Positions 1 to 5,073 of a stretch of DNA of 5,073 nt are shown piece by piece. Each line of letters begins with the position of its first letter. Position 1 is the stretch's first letter. The notes beneath the pieces are model-generated. The model saw only the letters and a program-made list of their open reading frames with translations. It did not search any database and was not told the origin of the DNA. Both the position numbers and the translations under genes were made by a program. This stretch comes from Chthoniobacterales bacterium. Its GTDB lineage: Bacteria; Verrucomicrobiota; Verrucomicrobiia; Chthoniobacterales; UBA10450. Location of the stretch: positions 1 through 5,073 of the forward strand of contig JAICXG010000207.1 in assembly GCA_025980625.1 (NCBI GenBank), in the 5' to 3' direction.

Positions 1-782
1 CCGATCACCGTGATCGTGCTGATCACGAGCGCGCTGTTCACATAGGTAAGCGTGAGGCGAAGATTTGCGCTCAAACTCTCCTGCGCTCGTTCGCGAAACT
101 GAGCGACCTCGAAATCTTCGCGCCCAAAGGCGTGAACCATTCGGATCGCGCCCAGTCCCTCCTGTGTCTGAGTGAGAAGAGCACTCTCCCTCTCCTGGAT
201 GCTTGTTGATTCCTGGCGAATCCTTCCGGCGAAAAAATAGATTGCGCCGATAATCAGAGGCACCACGCCTAAGGATAGCAGCGTCAGTTGCCAATCGAGC
301 AAAAGCATGATGGCAAAGGCGCCAATGAGGGTGACAAGGGAGCCAAAGATGTTGGTGAAACCTTTGTTGTACATTGTCTGAATCGCCTGTGAGTCGTAAG
401 CGACGCGGAAACTTGAATCGGCCGACCGGCGCGTGTCGTGGAACTTGAGCGAGAGTCGCTGCAGATGGGTGTAGAGATCGCTCCTCAGCTTGAAGAGCGC
501 CTGCAATCCGATTTTCACAAAAAGGTAATTGGTCACCCAGTTCAACAGGCCCCAGGCTATTTGCAGGCCCACCATTGCGAGGCAGAGGAGGGGAAGATAG
601 AGGCGCCAATTCGGATGAGCGGCGCGAAATGCTGATCTGGCGGGAATGATATTATCGACAATGAATTTGAACGGCCAGGGCTTGAGGAGATTGACGCCGA
701 TCCCGAGGAGCGAAAGCACCAACCCGAAAATGGTCGGCGCGAGGAAGGGCCGGTAATAGCGAAGCACGCGCCGATAAATCAT
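1..782 (-). CDS. ABC exporter (MsbA-like, permease-ATPase type), N-terminal membrane part, cut by window edge
   Basis: The minus strand is open from an ATG at 782 to the left edge, about 260 codons without a stop, beginning MIYRRVLRYYRPFLAP. It reads as the transmembrane domain of a type-I (type IV fold) ABC exporter. Hydrophobic segments lie at about residues 14-35, 61-88, 143-162 and 165-186, with a fifth starting near 247. The coupling region LQRLSLKFHDTRR (107-119) followed by FRVAYDSQAI, and the later EGLGAIRMVHAFGRE (208-222) followed by QFRERA, are the conserved landmarks of the MsbA/half-transporter family. The nucleotide-binding domain with Walker A, signature and Walker B motifs would lie beyond the left edge. 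Such proteins act as inner-membrane homodimers that flip lipids or export hydrophobic compounds using ATP. The substrate cannot be told from this part. The start has no clear Shine-Dalgarno sequence. The gene is divergent from the DedA gene. Family assignment is firm; an msbA name would be a guess. Confidence 0.9.
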   Translation of the reverse strand, partial: MIYRRVLRYYRPFLAPTIFGLVLSLLGIGVNLLKPWPFKFIVDNIIPARSAFRAAHPNWRLYLPLLCLAMVGLQIAWGLLNWVTNYLFVKIGLQALFKLRSDLYTHLQRLSLKFHDTRRSADSSFRVAYDSQAIQTMYNKGFTNIFGSLVTLIGAFAIMLLLDWQLTLLSLGVVPLIIGAIYFFAGRIRQESTSIQERESALLTQTQEGLGAIRMVHAFGREDFEVAQFRERAQESLSANLRLTLTYVNSALVISTITVI

Positions 783-876
783 GAACGAGTGGTTTGCGGA
801 TTGCTTGATTGCGATTCAACTACCGGCGCAGCGGCGCGGCTAGTGAAATTCCGAATCTGGAACTGGAAAATCTCAA
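783..876. promoter_or_regulatory. Divergent intergenic region between ABC exporter and DedA genes
   Basis: These 94 bases separate two divergently starting genes and must hold elements for at least one of them. The part near the ABC gene is AT-richer and contains the hexamer GATTGC twice, 8 bp apart (799-804 and 807-812), followed by GATTC. I could not find a convincing -35/-10 pair on either strand. A weak GGAA at 865-868 sits 8 nt before the DedA start codon. The regulatory role is inferred from position only. Confidence 0.35.
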
Positions 877-1524
877 ATGCATCATTTACTCGAAGTTTGG
901 TTCAGCTGGGTCAAGGACGGCGGCTATCTTGCGATCATCGCACTCATGGCGATGGAAAGCTCGATCCTGCCCGTGCCGAGCGAAATCGTCATTCCGCCGG
1001 CGGCGTTTCTTGCCGCCCAGGGCGACTTGAATTTTGCCGGCGTCATTCTGGCTGGAACGTTTGGTTCGTACCTCGGCGCGGCGATTACCTACTGGATCTC
1101 GCGTCTTGTCGGCCGGCCCGTCATTCTGCGGTTCGGCAAATATTTTTTTATCAGCGCCGATCACCTGGAGCGGTCGGAAATCTGGCTCGCGCGCTATGAG
1201 GCCGGCGGCGTGTTTTTCGCGCGCCTCCTGCCGGTCATCCGGCACCTCATCTCGATTCCTGCCGGGATTGTGCGGATGAATTTCTGGGTCTTTAGCGCGA
1301 CCACCATCATTGGCTCGGCCGTGTGGTGCGCCGTGCTGGCCTATCTCGGTGAGCGCGCTTATCGGGTGCAGCCGGATTTGATTTCGAATCCCGATGCGCT
1401 GCTTAATTTCATCAAGACGCAGTCGCATTGGATCGTGCTGATCATCGCCGTGATCGCAATTCTCTACATTTTGATGCTTCGTCTTTCGGCCAAAAAAGTG
1501 CCGAGCCGCGCGCCAGTTGCATGA
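877..1524 (+). CDS. DedA-family (VTT/SNARE-associated domain) integral membrane protein
   Basis: This 215-aa protein has the marks of the DedA family. ESSILPVPSE (27-36) is the acidic, proline-containing re-entrant segment. A glycine-rich GTFGSYLGAAITYW (60-73) follows, then FFARLLPVIRHLISIPAG (113-130) with the family's R-x-x-P-x-x-R arrangement (R116, P119, R122). Membrane segments are visible near 15-30, 52-78, 112-130, 135-158 and 184-203. The tail is short and basic. Length is typical of the family. DedA proteins sit in the inner membrane and are linked to lipid-carrier recycling (undecaprenyl phosphate or phospholipid scrambling), proton-motive-force maintenance and resistance to cationic compounds. 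The acidic residues near E27/E36 and the paired arginines correspond to positions known to matter in E. coli homologues. Which lipid this member handles is not readable from sequence. It is transcribed away from the ABC exporter and followed at once by a strong terminator, so it is probably monocistronic. Confidence 0.93.
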   Translation: MHHLLEVWFSWVKDGGYLAIIALMAMESSILPVPSEIVIPPAAFLAAQGDLNFAGVILAGTFGSYLGAAITYWISRLVGRPVILRFGKYFFISADHLERSEIWLARYEAGGVFFARLLPVIRHLISIPAGIVRMNFWVFSATTIIGSAVWCAVLAYLGERAYRVQPDLISNPDALLNFIKTQSHWIVLIIAVIAILYILMLRLSAKKVPSRAPVA

Positions 1525-1553
1525 CGACCGCTGTTCACGATCGATACAGAAGT

Positions 1554-1598
1554 GTTCGTCAGCGCTCGGGAAATGCGGCGCGCGACGAGCCTTTTTTT
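1554..1598 (+). terminator. Rho-independent terminator of the DedA gene
   Basis: The left arm at 1554-1565 (GTTCGTCAGCGC) pairs with the right arm at 1580-1590 (GCGCGACGAGC). This gives 11 base pairs with one G-U pair and one bulged A. The loop is 14 nt. After a single C comes an unbroken run of seven T at 1592-1598. The structure sits 30 bp after the DedA stop codon and is a textbook intrinsic terminator. It argues that the small gene downstream does not depend on DedA transcription, although a reading frame overlapping the DedA stop (ATGA at 1521-1524) runs through it. Confidence 0.8.
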
Positions 1599-1670
1599 GA
1601 ACGTCGCAGAGGGAGAATTATCTACCTTGAGGACGTGGCATCCATCCTGCTGAAAAACATGCATTCTGAT

Positions 1671-1853
1671 ATGAAGAAGAATACCCAAATCCTGAAGACC
1701 CGGCCCACACTCTCGCTTGGCGACCTTATCCTCGCGGTAAGTTCCTGCACGAAAAACACGAAGGAAACCGTCGCAGCGGTCGCCGATCTGCTCGGCAGCG
1801 GACAGGTGCGCGTGGAAAATAACGGCCGCTACACCAAAGCGCGGGTCTGCTAA
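1671..1853 (+). CDS. Small protein of unknown function (about 60 aa), possible winged-helix-like fold
   Basis: I do not recognise this gene. The frame is open much further upstream, with possible starts at ATG 1521 (overlapping the DedA stop as ATGA), GTG 1635, ATG 1659 and ATG 1671. The DedA terminator hairpin lies between 1521 and the later starts, and the residues it would encode are arginine-rich and look non-coding. I therefore prefer 1671 (60 aa, MKKNTQILKTRPTL) or 1659 (64 aa). There is no clear Shine-Dalgarno. A GAGGA at 1629-1633 is too close to GTG 1635 and too far from 1659. From the 1671 start there is a basic N-terminus, an amphipathic helix LGDLILAVSSC (16-26), a second helix KETVAAVADLLGSG (30-43), and a likely beta hairpin QVRVENNGRYTKARVC (44-59/60). 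Helix-helix-hairpin resembles a minimal winged helix, which would suggest nucleic-acid binding; that is inference. Terminators on both sides make it a separate transcription unit. Confidence 0.6.
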   Translation: MKKNTQILKTRPTLSLGDLILAVSSCTKNTKETVAAVADLLGSGQVRVENNGRYTKARVC

Positions 1854-1878
1854 GAATTTACCGAACCACCAACTCACG

Positions 1879-1918
1879 ACGTCGCTCAGGCGGGTTCGCT
1901 TGAGCGACGTTTTGTTTT
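1879..1918 (+). terminator. Rho-independent terminator between the small gene and purB
   Basis: A perfect 10-bp stem is formed by ACGTCGCTCA (1879-1888) and TGAGCGACGT (1901-1910), with a 12-nt loop and the T-rich tail TTTTGTTTT (1910-1918). It lies 25 bp after the stop of the small gene, so it most likely ends that transcript. The TTG at 1900, which opens the longest possible purB frame, is the last base of the loop plus the first two bases of the right arm. This makes it an unlikely start codon. Confidence 0.88.
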
Positions 1919-1931
1919 CCCACGAATCGCT

Positions 1932-1959
1932 TTGCCGCGGGCGAGTCGCTTCCTATGAT
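1932..1959 (+). promoter_or_regulatory. Candidate sigma-70-type promoter of purB
   Basis: TATGAT at 1954-1959 matches five of six positions of the -10 consensus. TTGCCG at 1932-1937 matches four of six of the -35 consensus, with 16-bp spacing. The element lies directly after the terminator and before the preferred purB start. The expected first transcribed base, 7 nt after the last base of the -10 box, is 1966, the G of the GTG start codon. The consensus used is that of E. coli, and the host's own preferences are unknown. Confidence 0.45.
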
Positions 1960-1965
1960 TGGACA

Positions 1966-3258
1966 GTGATCGATCGTTATTCCCGCGCCGCGATGCGCGA
2001 GCTCTGGTCGGAGCAACGCAAGTTGGAGATCTGGCTCGAGATTGAAACTTTCGCCTGCGAAGCCATGGCGGAGCTGGGCCAAATCCCAAGCGCCGACGCG
2101 CAGCAAATCCGCGAGCGTGCGCGCTTCTCCATCCCTGAGATTCACGAGATCGAGAAACGGACGAATCACGACGTGATTGCGTTTCTCGAGAATGTCGCGG
2201 CGTCGGTTGGCCCGGCGGCGCGCTGGATTCACCAAGGCCTGACTTCCTCGGACATTCTAGACACGACGCTCGCGGTGCAGATGAGCGAGGCGGGAAGAAT
2301 TTTGCTGGAGGACCTGCGCGATCTCCGGGCGGTGATTGCCGGGCAGGCCCGCCGTTACAAGACGACGCCGATGATCGGGCGCAGTCACGGCATTCATGCG
2401 GAGCCGATCACCTTCGGGCTCAAGCTCGCGCTTATGTTCGACGAATTCGGGCGCGCAGGAGAGAGGCTCACGCAAACATTGGAGCGGGTGCGCGTCGGTA
2501 AACTGAGCGGCGCGGTCGGCACACATGCGCATCTCGATCCACGGATTGAGCGTTACGTTTGCGAGAAGCTCGGCCTGCGGCCGGCGACAATTGCAACACA
2601 AATCATCCAGCGGGATCGGCACGCCGAGTTCATGGCGACGCTCGCGCTCATCGCTTCGAGCATCGATCGCTGGGCGACCGAGCTGCGGCATTTGCAGCGC
2701 ACCGAAGTACTCGAAGCCGAGGAATTCTTCAGCGCCGGACAGAAAGGCAGCTCGGCCATGCCGCACAAGCGCAACCCGATCACGGCCGAACGCCTGAGCG
2801 GTCTCGCCCGAGTCGTTAGGGGAAACGCGCTCGCCGCGCTCGAAAACGTCGCTCTCTGGCACGAGCGCGACATCAGCCATTCCAGCGCCGAACGCATCAT
2901 TCTGCCCGACTCCTGCACTCTGCTCGATTACATGCTCTTCAAGCTGCGCGAACTGATCGAGAAGCTGCAGGTTTATCCCGAGAACATGAAGCGCAATCTT
3001 GGCCTAACGAAAGGCCTCTACCACAGCCAGGCGGTTCTCCTCGCACTCACTCGCGCCGGCGCGAATCGCCAGACCGCCTACGAAGCGGTGCAACGCGCCG
3101 CGATGCACACCTGGAAAGGGGAAAAATCTTTCGCCGACAATGTGAAACAAGAGCCGGAGATCACCGCCCTGCTTTCACCCGAAGAGATCGATCAACTCTG
3201 CTCGCTCGATATTCACTTTCGCCAGGTCGACGAAACCTTTCGCGCTCTCGGTCTGTAA
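1966..3258 (+). CDS. purB: Adenylosuccinate lyase
   Basis: This enzyme of purine synthesis is a cytosolic homotetramer. It releases fumarate from SAICAR and from adenylosuccinate, giving AICAR and AMP. From GTG 1966 the protein is 430 aa, starting VIDRYSR, which aligns with the MIERYSR start of Bacillus-type PurB and matches its length of about 431. The catalytic histidines fall at H68 (TNHDVIAF) and H141 (GRSHGIHAEP), the same numbers as in B. subtilis. GLTSSD is at 91-96. The fumarate-lyase signature GSSAMPHKRNP is at 261-271, with the flexible catalytic-loop serines 262/263. ERDISHSSAER (300-310) is also conserved. A longer frame beginning with TTG at 1900 would add 22 residues without family resemblance and begins in a terminator hairpin. 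No Shine-Dalgarno precedes 1966, and a good -10 box suggests a leaderless message. No other pur gene is adjacent. Confidence 0.97.
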   Translation: MIDRYSRAAMRELWSEQRKLEIWLEIETFACEAMAELGQIPSADAQQIRERARFSIPEIHEIEKRTNHDVIAFLENVAASVGPAARWIHQGLTSSDILDTTLAVQMSEAGRILLEDLRDLRAVIAGQARRYKTTPMIGRSHGIHAEPITFGLKLALMFDEFGRAGERLTQTLERVRVGKLSGAVGTHAHLDPRIERYVCEKLGLRPATIATQIIQRDRHAEFMATLALIASSIDRWATELRHLQRTEVLEAEEFFSAGQKGSSAMPHKRNPITAERLSGLARVVRGNALAALENVALWHERDISHSSAERIILPDSCTLLDYMLFKLRELIEKLQVYPENMKRNLGLTKGLYHSQAVLLALTRAGANRQTAYEAVQRAAMHTWKGEKSFADNVKQEPEITALLSPEEIDQLCSLDIHFRQVDETFRALGL

Positions 3259-3270
3259 GTCTTGCGCCGG

Positions 3271-3349
3271 CGAGTTGATCGAAGTGCAAGCCGCCGCGCC
3301 TAACGAATGCGCACACTTGTTCGGCGGCGCGCTTCCGGTTATCAACTCG
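3271..3349 (+). repeat. Long imperfect inverted repeat (hairpin) between purB and the TMEM175-type gene
   Basis: Three nested complementary blocks are visible: CGAGTTGAT (3271-3279) with ATCAACTCG (3341-3349), GAAG (3281-3284) with CTTC (3332-3335), and GCCGCCG (3290-3296) with CGGCGGC (3322-3328). Together they form about 20 base pairs with internal loops. It lies 13 bp after the purB stop and ends just before ATG 3352. There is no T-run after it, so it is not a standard intrinsic terminator. It may end or protect the purB message or affect translation of the next gene. Confidence 0.5.
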
Positions 3350-3351
3350 GC

Positions 3352-4074
3352 ATGTTTCGCAGCGCTCGCGCGGCCGGCAATCCCTCAGTAGTCGACGGCT
3401 TTCGCCTCCGCGGCCGCGACGTGACCAGGCTCGAAGGCTTCAGCGATGCCGTCTTCGGCTTCGCTCTCACCCTCCTTGTCGTCTCGCTCGATGTGCCGCG
3501 AAATTTCAATGACCTGATCAACACCATGCGCGGGTTCCCGGCCTTCGCGGTTTGTTTCCTCCTCCTCGCGATCGTCTGGAACAGCCATTATCGATTCTGC
3601 CGTCGCTATGGTCTGGACGACGGGCTGACCCGTTTTTTCACCTGCGTTTTGCTCTTCCTCGTCCTCTTCTACGTTTACCCGCTCAAGTTCCTTTTTAATC
3701 TCAGCATCACGAGTCTTTTCGGTGGAGCGGGGGATTTTCGCGTGACGCGCGACCAGGTTTCATCCCTGCTTGTGATCTACGGCCTCGGATTTGCCGCGGT
3801 TTATGGCGCGCTCCTTTTGCTTTACCTCCACGCCTACCGTCTACGGGATGCGCTCGAGCTTTCCGCGCTCGAACGTCTCGACTCGCGCTTCTCCATTTAC
3901 CGGATCACGATTGTCGTGAGCGTCGGCCTGATCGCAGCCTTGGTCGCGTGGCTTCATTGGCTTCATGAATGGGGCGGCCTGATCTATTTCGCGCTTTTCC
4001 CGATCCTGCGTTTGATGCGGATTCTGCATCGCCGGACGCGCGCGCCATTGCTCGCGGATTCGACGCGTCGTTAG
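3352..4074 (+). CDS. TMEM175/DUF1211-family membrane protein, putative potassium channel
   Basis: The diagnostic element is R-L-E-G-F-S-D-A-V-F followed by a hydrophobic GFALTLLVVSLDVP. This is the first-helix R-x-x-x-F-S-D motif of the TMEM175 (DUF1211) family, at about residues 26-49 of the 240-aa protein from ATG 3352. Six hydrophobic segments follow the single-repeat bacterial plan, at about 33-47, 63-80, 93-112, 136-160, 183-202 and 208-225, with a basic C-terminal tail. Characterised bacterial members form tetrameric K+-permeable channels gated by hydrophobic residues in helix 1. Ion selectivity of this one is inferred from family only. Possible starts are ATG 3307 (255 aa), ATG 3352 and GTG 3421, right before the motif. 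I chose 3352 because 3307 lies in the loop of a hairpin, and because the GFRLRGRD segment before the motif resembles extensions I recall in relatives. No Shine-Dalgarno supports any of them. Its neighbours are housekeeping genes and give no functional hint. Confidence 0.85.
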   Translation: MFRSARAAGNPSVVDGFRLRGRDVTRLEGFSDAVFGFALTLLVVSLDVPRNFNDLINTMRGFPAFAVCFLLLAIVWNSHYRFCRRYGLDDGLTRFFTCVLLFLVLFYVYPLKFLFNLSITSLFGGAGDFRVTRDQVSSLLVIYGLGFAAVYGALLLLYLHAYRLRDALELSALERLDSRFSIYRITIVVSVGLIAALVAWLHWLHEWGGLIYFALFPILRLMRILHRRTRAPLLADSTRR

Positions 4075-4085
4075 GCTATTTGTGA

Positions 4086-4110
4086 GCGCGCAATCTGCCG
4101 GTTGCGCCGC
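4086..4110 (+). other. Small GC-rich hairpin in the gap before metG
   Basis: GCGCAA (4088-4093) pairs with TTGCGC (4102-4107) around an 8-nt loop. Two further pairs (4086-4087 with 4109-4110) form across a bulged C. No T-run follows, so it is at best a weak or factor-dependent terminator for the TMEM175-type gene, or part of the metG leader. The rest of the 67-bp gap (4075-4141) shows nothing I can support. Confidence 0.25.
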
Positions 4111-4141
4111 GCAGTGCCCGCCCGCAATATCACCGAGCCGA

Positions 4142-5073
4142 ATGCCGAAAACTTTTTATCTCACGACCGCGATCGATTACACAAACGGTCCGCCGCACAT
4201 CGGCCACGCCTACGAGAAGGTGCTGGCCGATGTCATCGCGCGCTATCAGCGGCTGAAAGGCGATCAGGTTTACTTCCTCACCGGCGTCGATCAACACGGA
4301 CAAAAGGTGCAGAAATCCGCCGAGAAAGCCGGCGTCTCGCCGCAGCAGTTTGTCGATGCGATCACGGCAAAATTCATCGCCCTCTGGCAGAAACTCGAAA
4401 TCCGCTACGACGGCTGGGCGGCGACGACCGACCCGCGTCACAAAGCCTGCGTGCAGGGAATGCTCCAGCGCCTTTACGACGAAGGCCAAATCTACAAAGA
4501 CAAACAGGAGGGCTACTACAGCATCCGCCAGGAACAATTCCTGACCGATAAAGAGCGCGGCCCGGACGGCCAGTTCGGTCCCGAGTGGGGCGAGGTCGAG
4601 CACCGGGTTGAGGAGAATTACTACTTCCGGCTTGCCCCGCATAAAGAATGGTTGCTTGGCTATCTGCGCGCGCATCCCGATTGCGTCACGCCCAATTTCC
4701 GGCAGACCGAGCTAATCAATGCCGTGGAAAAACTAGCCGGCGACCTTTGTATCTCTCGTCCTAAGTCACGCCTGAGTTGGGGCATCGAGCTGCCCTTCGA
4801 CCGTGAGTATGTCAACTATGTCTGGTTCGACGCCCTAACTAATTACATCAGCTTTATCGGTTACGATCCAGCCATTTCATCCTTCAGCCTTCAGCCTTCA
4901 GCCTTCCAGGAAAAGTGGCCGGCTTTGCACATCATCGGCAAAGACATCCTCGTCCCCGCGCATGGGATTTATTGGCCGATCATGCTCCACGCCCTCGGGT
5001 TCCCCGATGATGCGATGCCCAGGTTCCTCGTCCACGGGTGGTGGAATGTAAGTGGTGCTAAGATGAGTAAGTC
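4142..5073 (+). CDS. metG: Methionyl-tRNA synthetase, N-terminal catalytic part, cut by window edge
   Basis: The frame is open from ATG 4142 to the right edge (310 codons plus two bases). This class-I synthetase charges tRNA-Met with methionine in the cytosol. The Rossmann fold opens with YLTTAIDYTNGPPHIGHAY, carrying HIGH at residues 19-22. FLTGVDQHGQKVQ follows at 45-57, then the connective domain (about 115-165). Other landmarks are YVWFDALTNYIS (226-237), the IIGKDIL motif (264-270), and finally GAKMSK at the edge, the KMSKS ATP-binding loop (307-311). The anticodon-binding domain, and any C-terminal dimer domain, lie beyond the window. The connective domain (YYSIRQEQFLTDKE and onward, 125-163) has none of the cysteines that bind zinc in many MetRS. 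A short low-complexity segment at about 247-256 is encoded by a 7-bp tandem repeat. No Shine-Dalgarno precedes the start, but the homology begins immediately, so the start is well supported. Confidence 0.97.
   Translation, partial: MPKTFYLTTAIDYTNGPPHIGHAYEKVLADVIARYQRLKGDQVYFLTGVDQHGQKVQKSAEKAGVSPQQFVDAITAKFIALWQKLEIRYDGWAATTDPRHKACVQGMLQRLYDEGQIYKDKQEGYYSIRQEQFLTDKERGPDGQFGPEWGEVEHRVEENYYFRLAPHKEWLLGYLRAHPDCVTPNFRQTELINAVEKLAGDLCISRPKSRLSWGIELPFDREYVNYVWFDALTNYISFIGYDPAISSFSLQPSAFQEKWPALHIIGKDILVPAHGIYWPIMLHALGFPDDAMPRFLVHGWWNVSGAKMSK
4881..4909 (+). repeat. Heptanucleotide tandem repeat CCTTCAG, three exact copies plus a degenerate fourth, inside metG
   Basis: CCTTCAG is repeated exactly at 4881-4887, 4888-4894 and 4895-4901. 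CCTTCCAG follows at 4902-4909, a copy with one extra C. Three 7-bp copies add 21 bp, so the metG frame stays open, and each copy is read in a different phase, giving FSLQPSA within residues 247-256. It lies in the stretch between the YVWFDALTNYIS and IIGKDIL motifs, where MetRS proteins vary in length. Confidence 0.85.

Noticed and set aside
438..635. 65-aa plus-strand open frame at the left end
   Set aside because: It is opposite the ABC exporter membrane domain, whose motifs are clear, and its composition looks non-coding.
789..1199. 136-aa plus-strand frame overlapping the DedA start
   Set aside because: It is out of frame with the DedA motifs and is Arg/Cys/Trp-rich, typical of a shifted reading of a real gene.
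886..1428. 180-aa open frame on the minus strand opposite the DedA gene
   Set aside because: It is rich in Arg/Asp/His/Pro with no hydrophobic pattern or motif, and lies fully antisense to a clearly conserved DedA protein. It is a GC-rich shadow frame.
1597..1624. Possible promoter TTGAAC with TATCTA for the small gene
   Set aside because: The -35-like hexamer is part of the terminator T-run and the -10 matches only about half the consensus, so it is too weak to list as a feature.
2257..2880. 207-aa open frame on the minus strand opposite purB
   Set aside because: It lies entirely antisense to conserved purB catalytic sequence, with no recognisable motif. It is a shadow frame.
4102..4130. 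Possible promoter TTGCGC/CAATAT before metG
   Set aside because: The 17-bp spacing fits, but both hexamers match only about half the consensus and the -35 overlaps a hairpin arm.
4130..4675. 181-aa open frame on the minus strand opposite metG
   Set aside because: It is antisense to the metG catalytic domain. Its hydrophobic stretches mirror codons of the sense protein, and there is no family resemblance.
1..5073. Mobile element, CRISPR array, toxin-antitoxin or other defence system
   Set aside because: No transposase, integrase, spaced direct-repeat array, nuclease or helicase motif is visible. All large frames are accounted for by conserved membrane, purine or tRNA-charging proteins.

Overview
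The window is GC-rich bacterial chromosome with ordinary, gene-dense housekeeping content. The genes lack clear Shine-Dalgarno sequences. The methionyl-tRNA synthetase has a cysteine-free knuckle region, and the TMEM175-type protein carries an N-terminal extension of a kind I associate with soil bacteria. Together these suggest a soil or environmental Gram-negative, perhaps Verrucomicrobiota (Spartobacteria/Udaeobacter-like). That placement is a low-to-moderate confidence inference from recalled family resemblance. I see no sign of a mobile element, CRISPR array, RNA gene, phage or defence system.

Layout, left to right. On the minus strand, 782 down to the left edge holds the N-terminal membrane domain of an MsbA-like ABC exporter. 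It is cut by the window before its ATPase domain. Divergent from it, across about 94 bp, is a DedA-family membrane protein (877-1524). A strong intrinsic terminator (1554-1598) closes the DedA transcript. A tiny unrecognised gene (1671-1853, about 60 aa) follows and is closed by a second strong terminator (1879-1918). Next comes purB, adenylosuccinate lyase. It is best started at GTG 1966 rather than at the TTG at 1900, which lies inside the terminator hairpin. A good -10 box (1954-1959) places the expected transcription start at or beside the GTG, so purB may be leaderless. A TMEM175/DUF1211 putative cation-channel gene (3352-4074) follows, preceded by a long imperfect hairpin. The right edge is the N-terminal two-thirds or so of metG (4142 onward), ending inside the KMSKS loop.

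The genes do not form an obvious pathway. Two (ABC exporter, DedA) concern envelope and lipid homeostasis, two (purB, metG) are core metabolism and translation, one is a putative K+ channel, and one is unknown. The two terminators make the small gene look like its own transcription unit. The points most worth a second look are the terminator-insulated small gene, the corrected and possibly leaderless purB start, and a 7-bp tandem repeat embedded in the metG reading frame.
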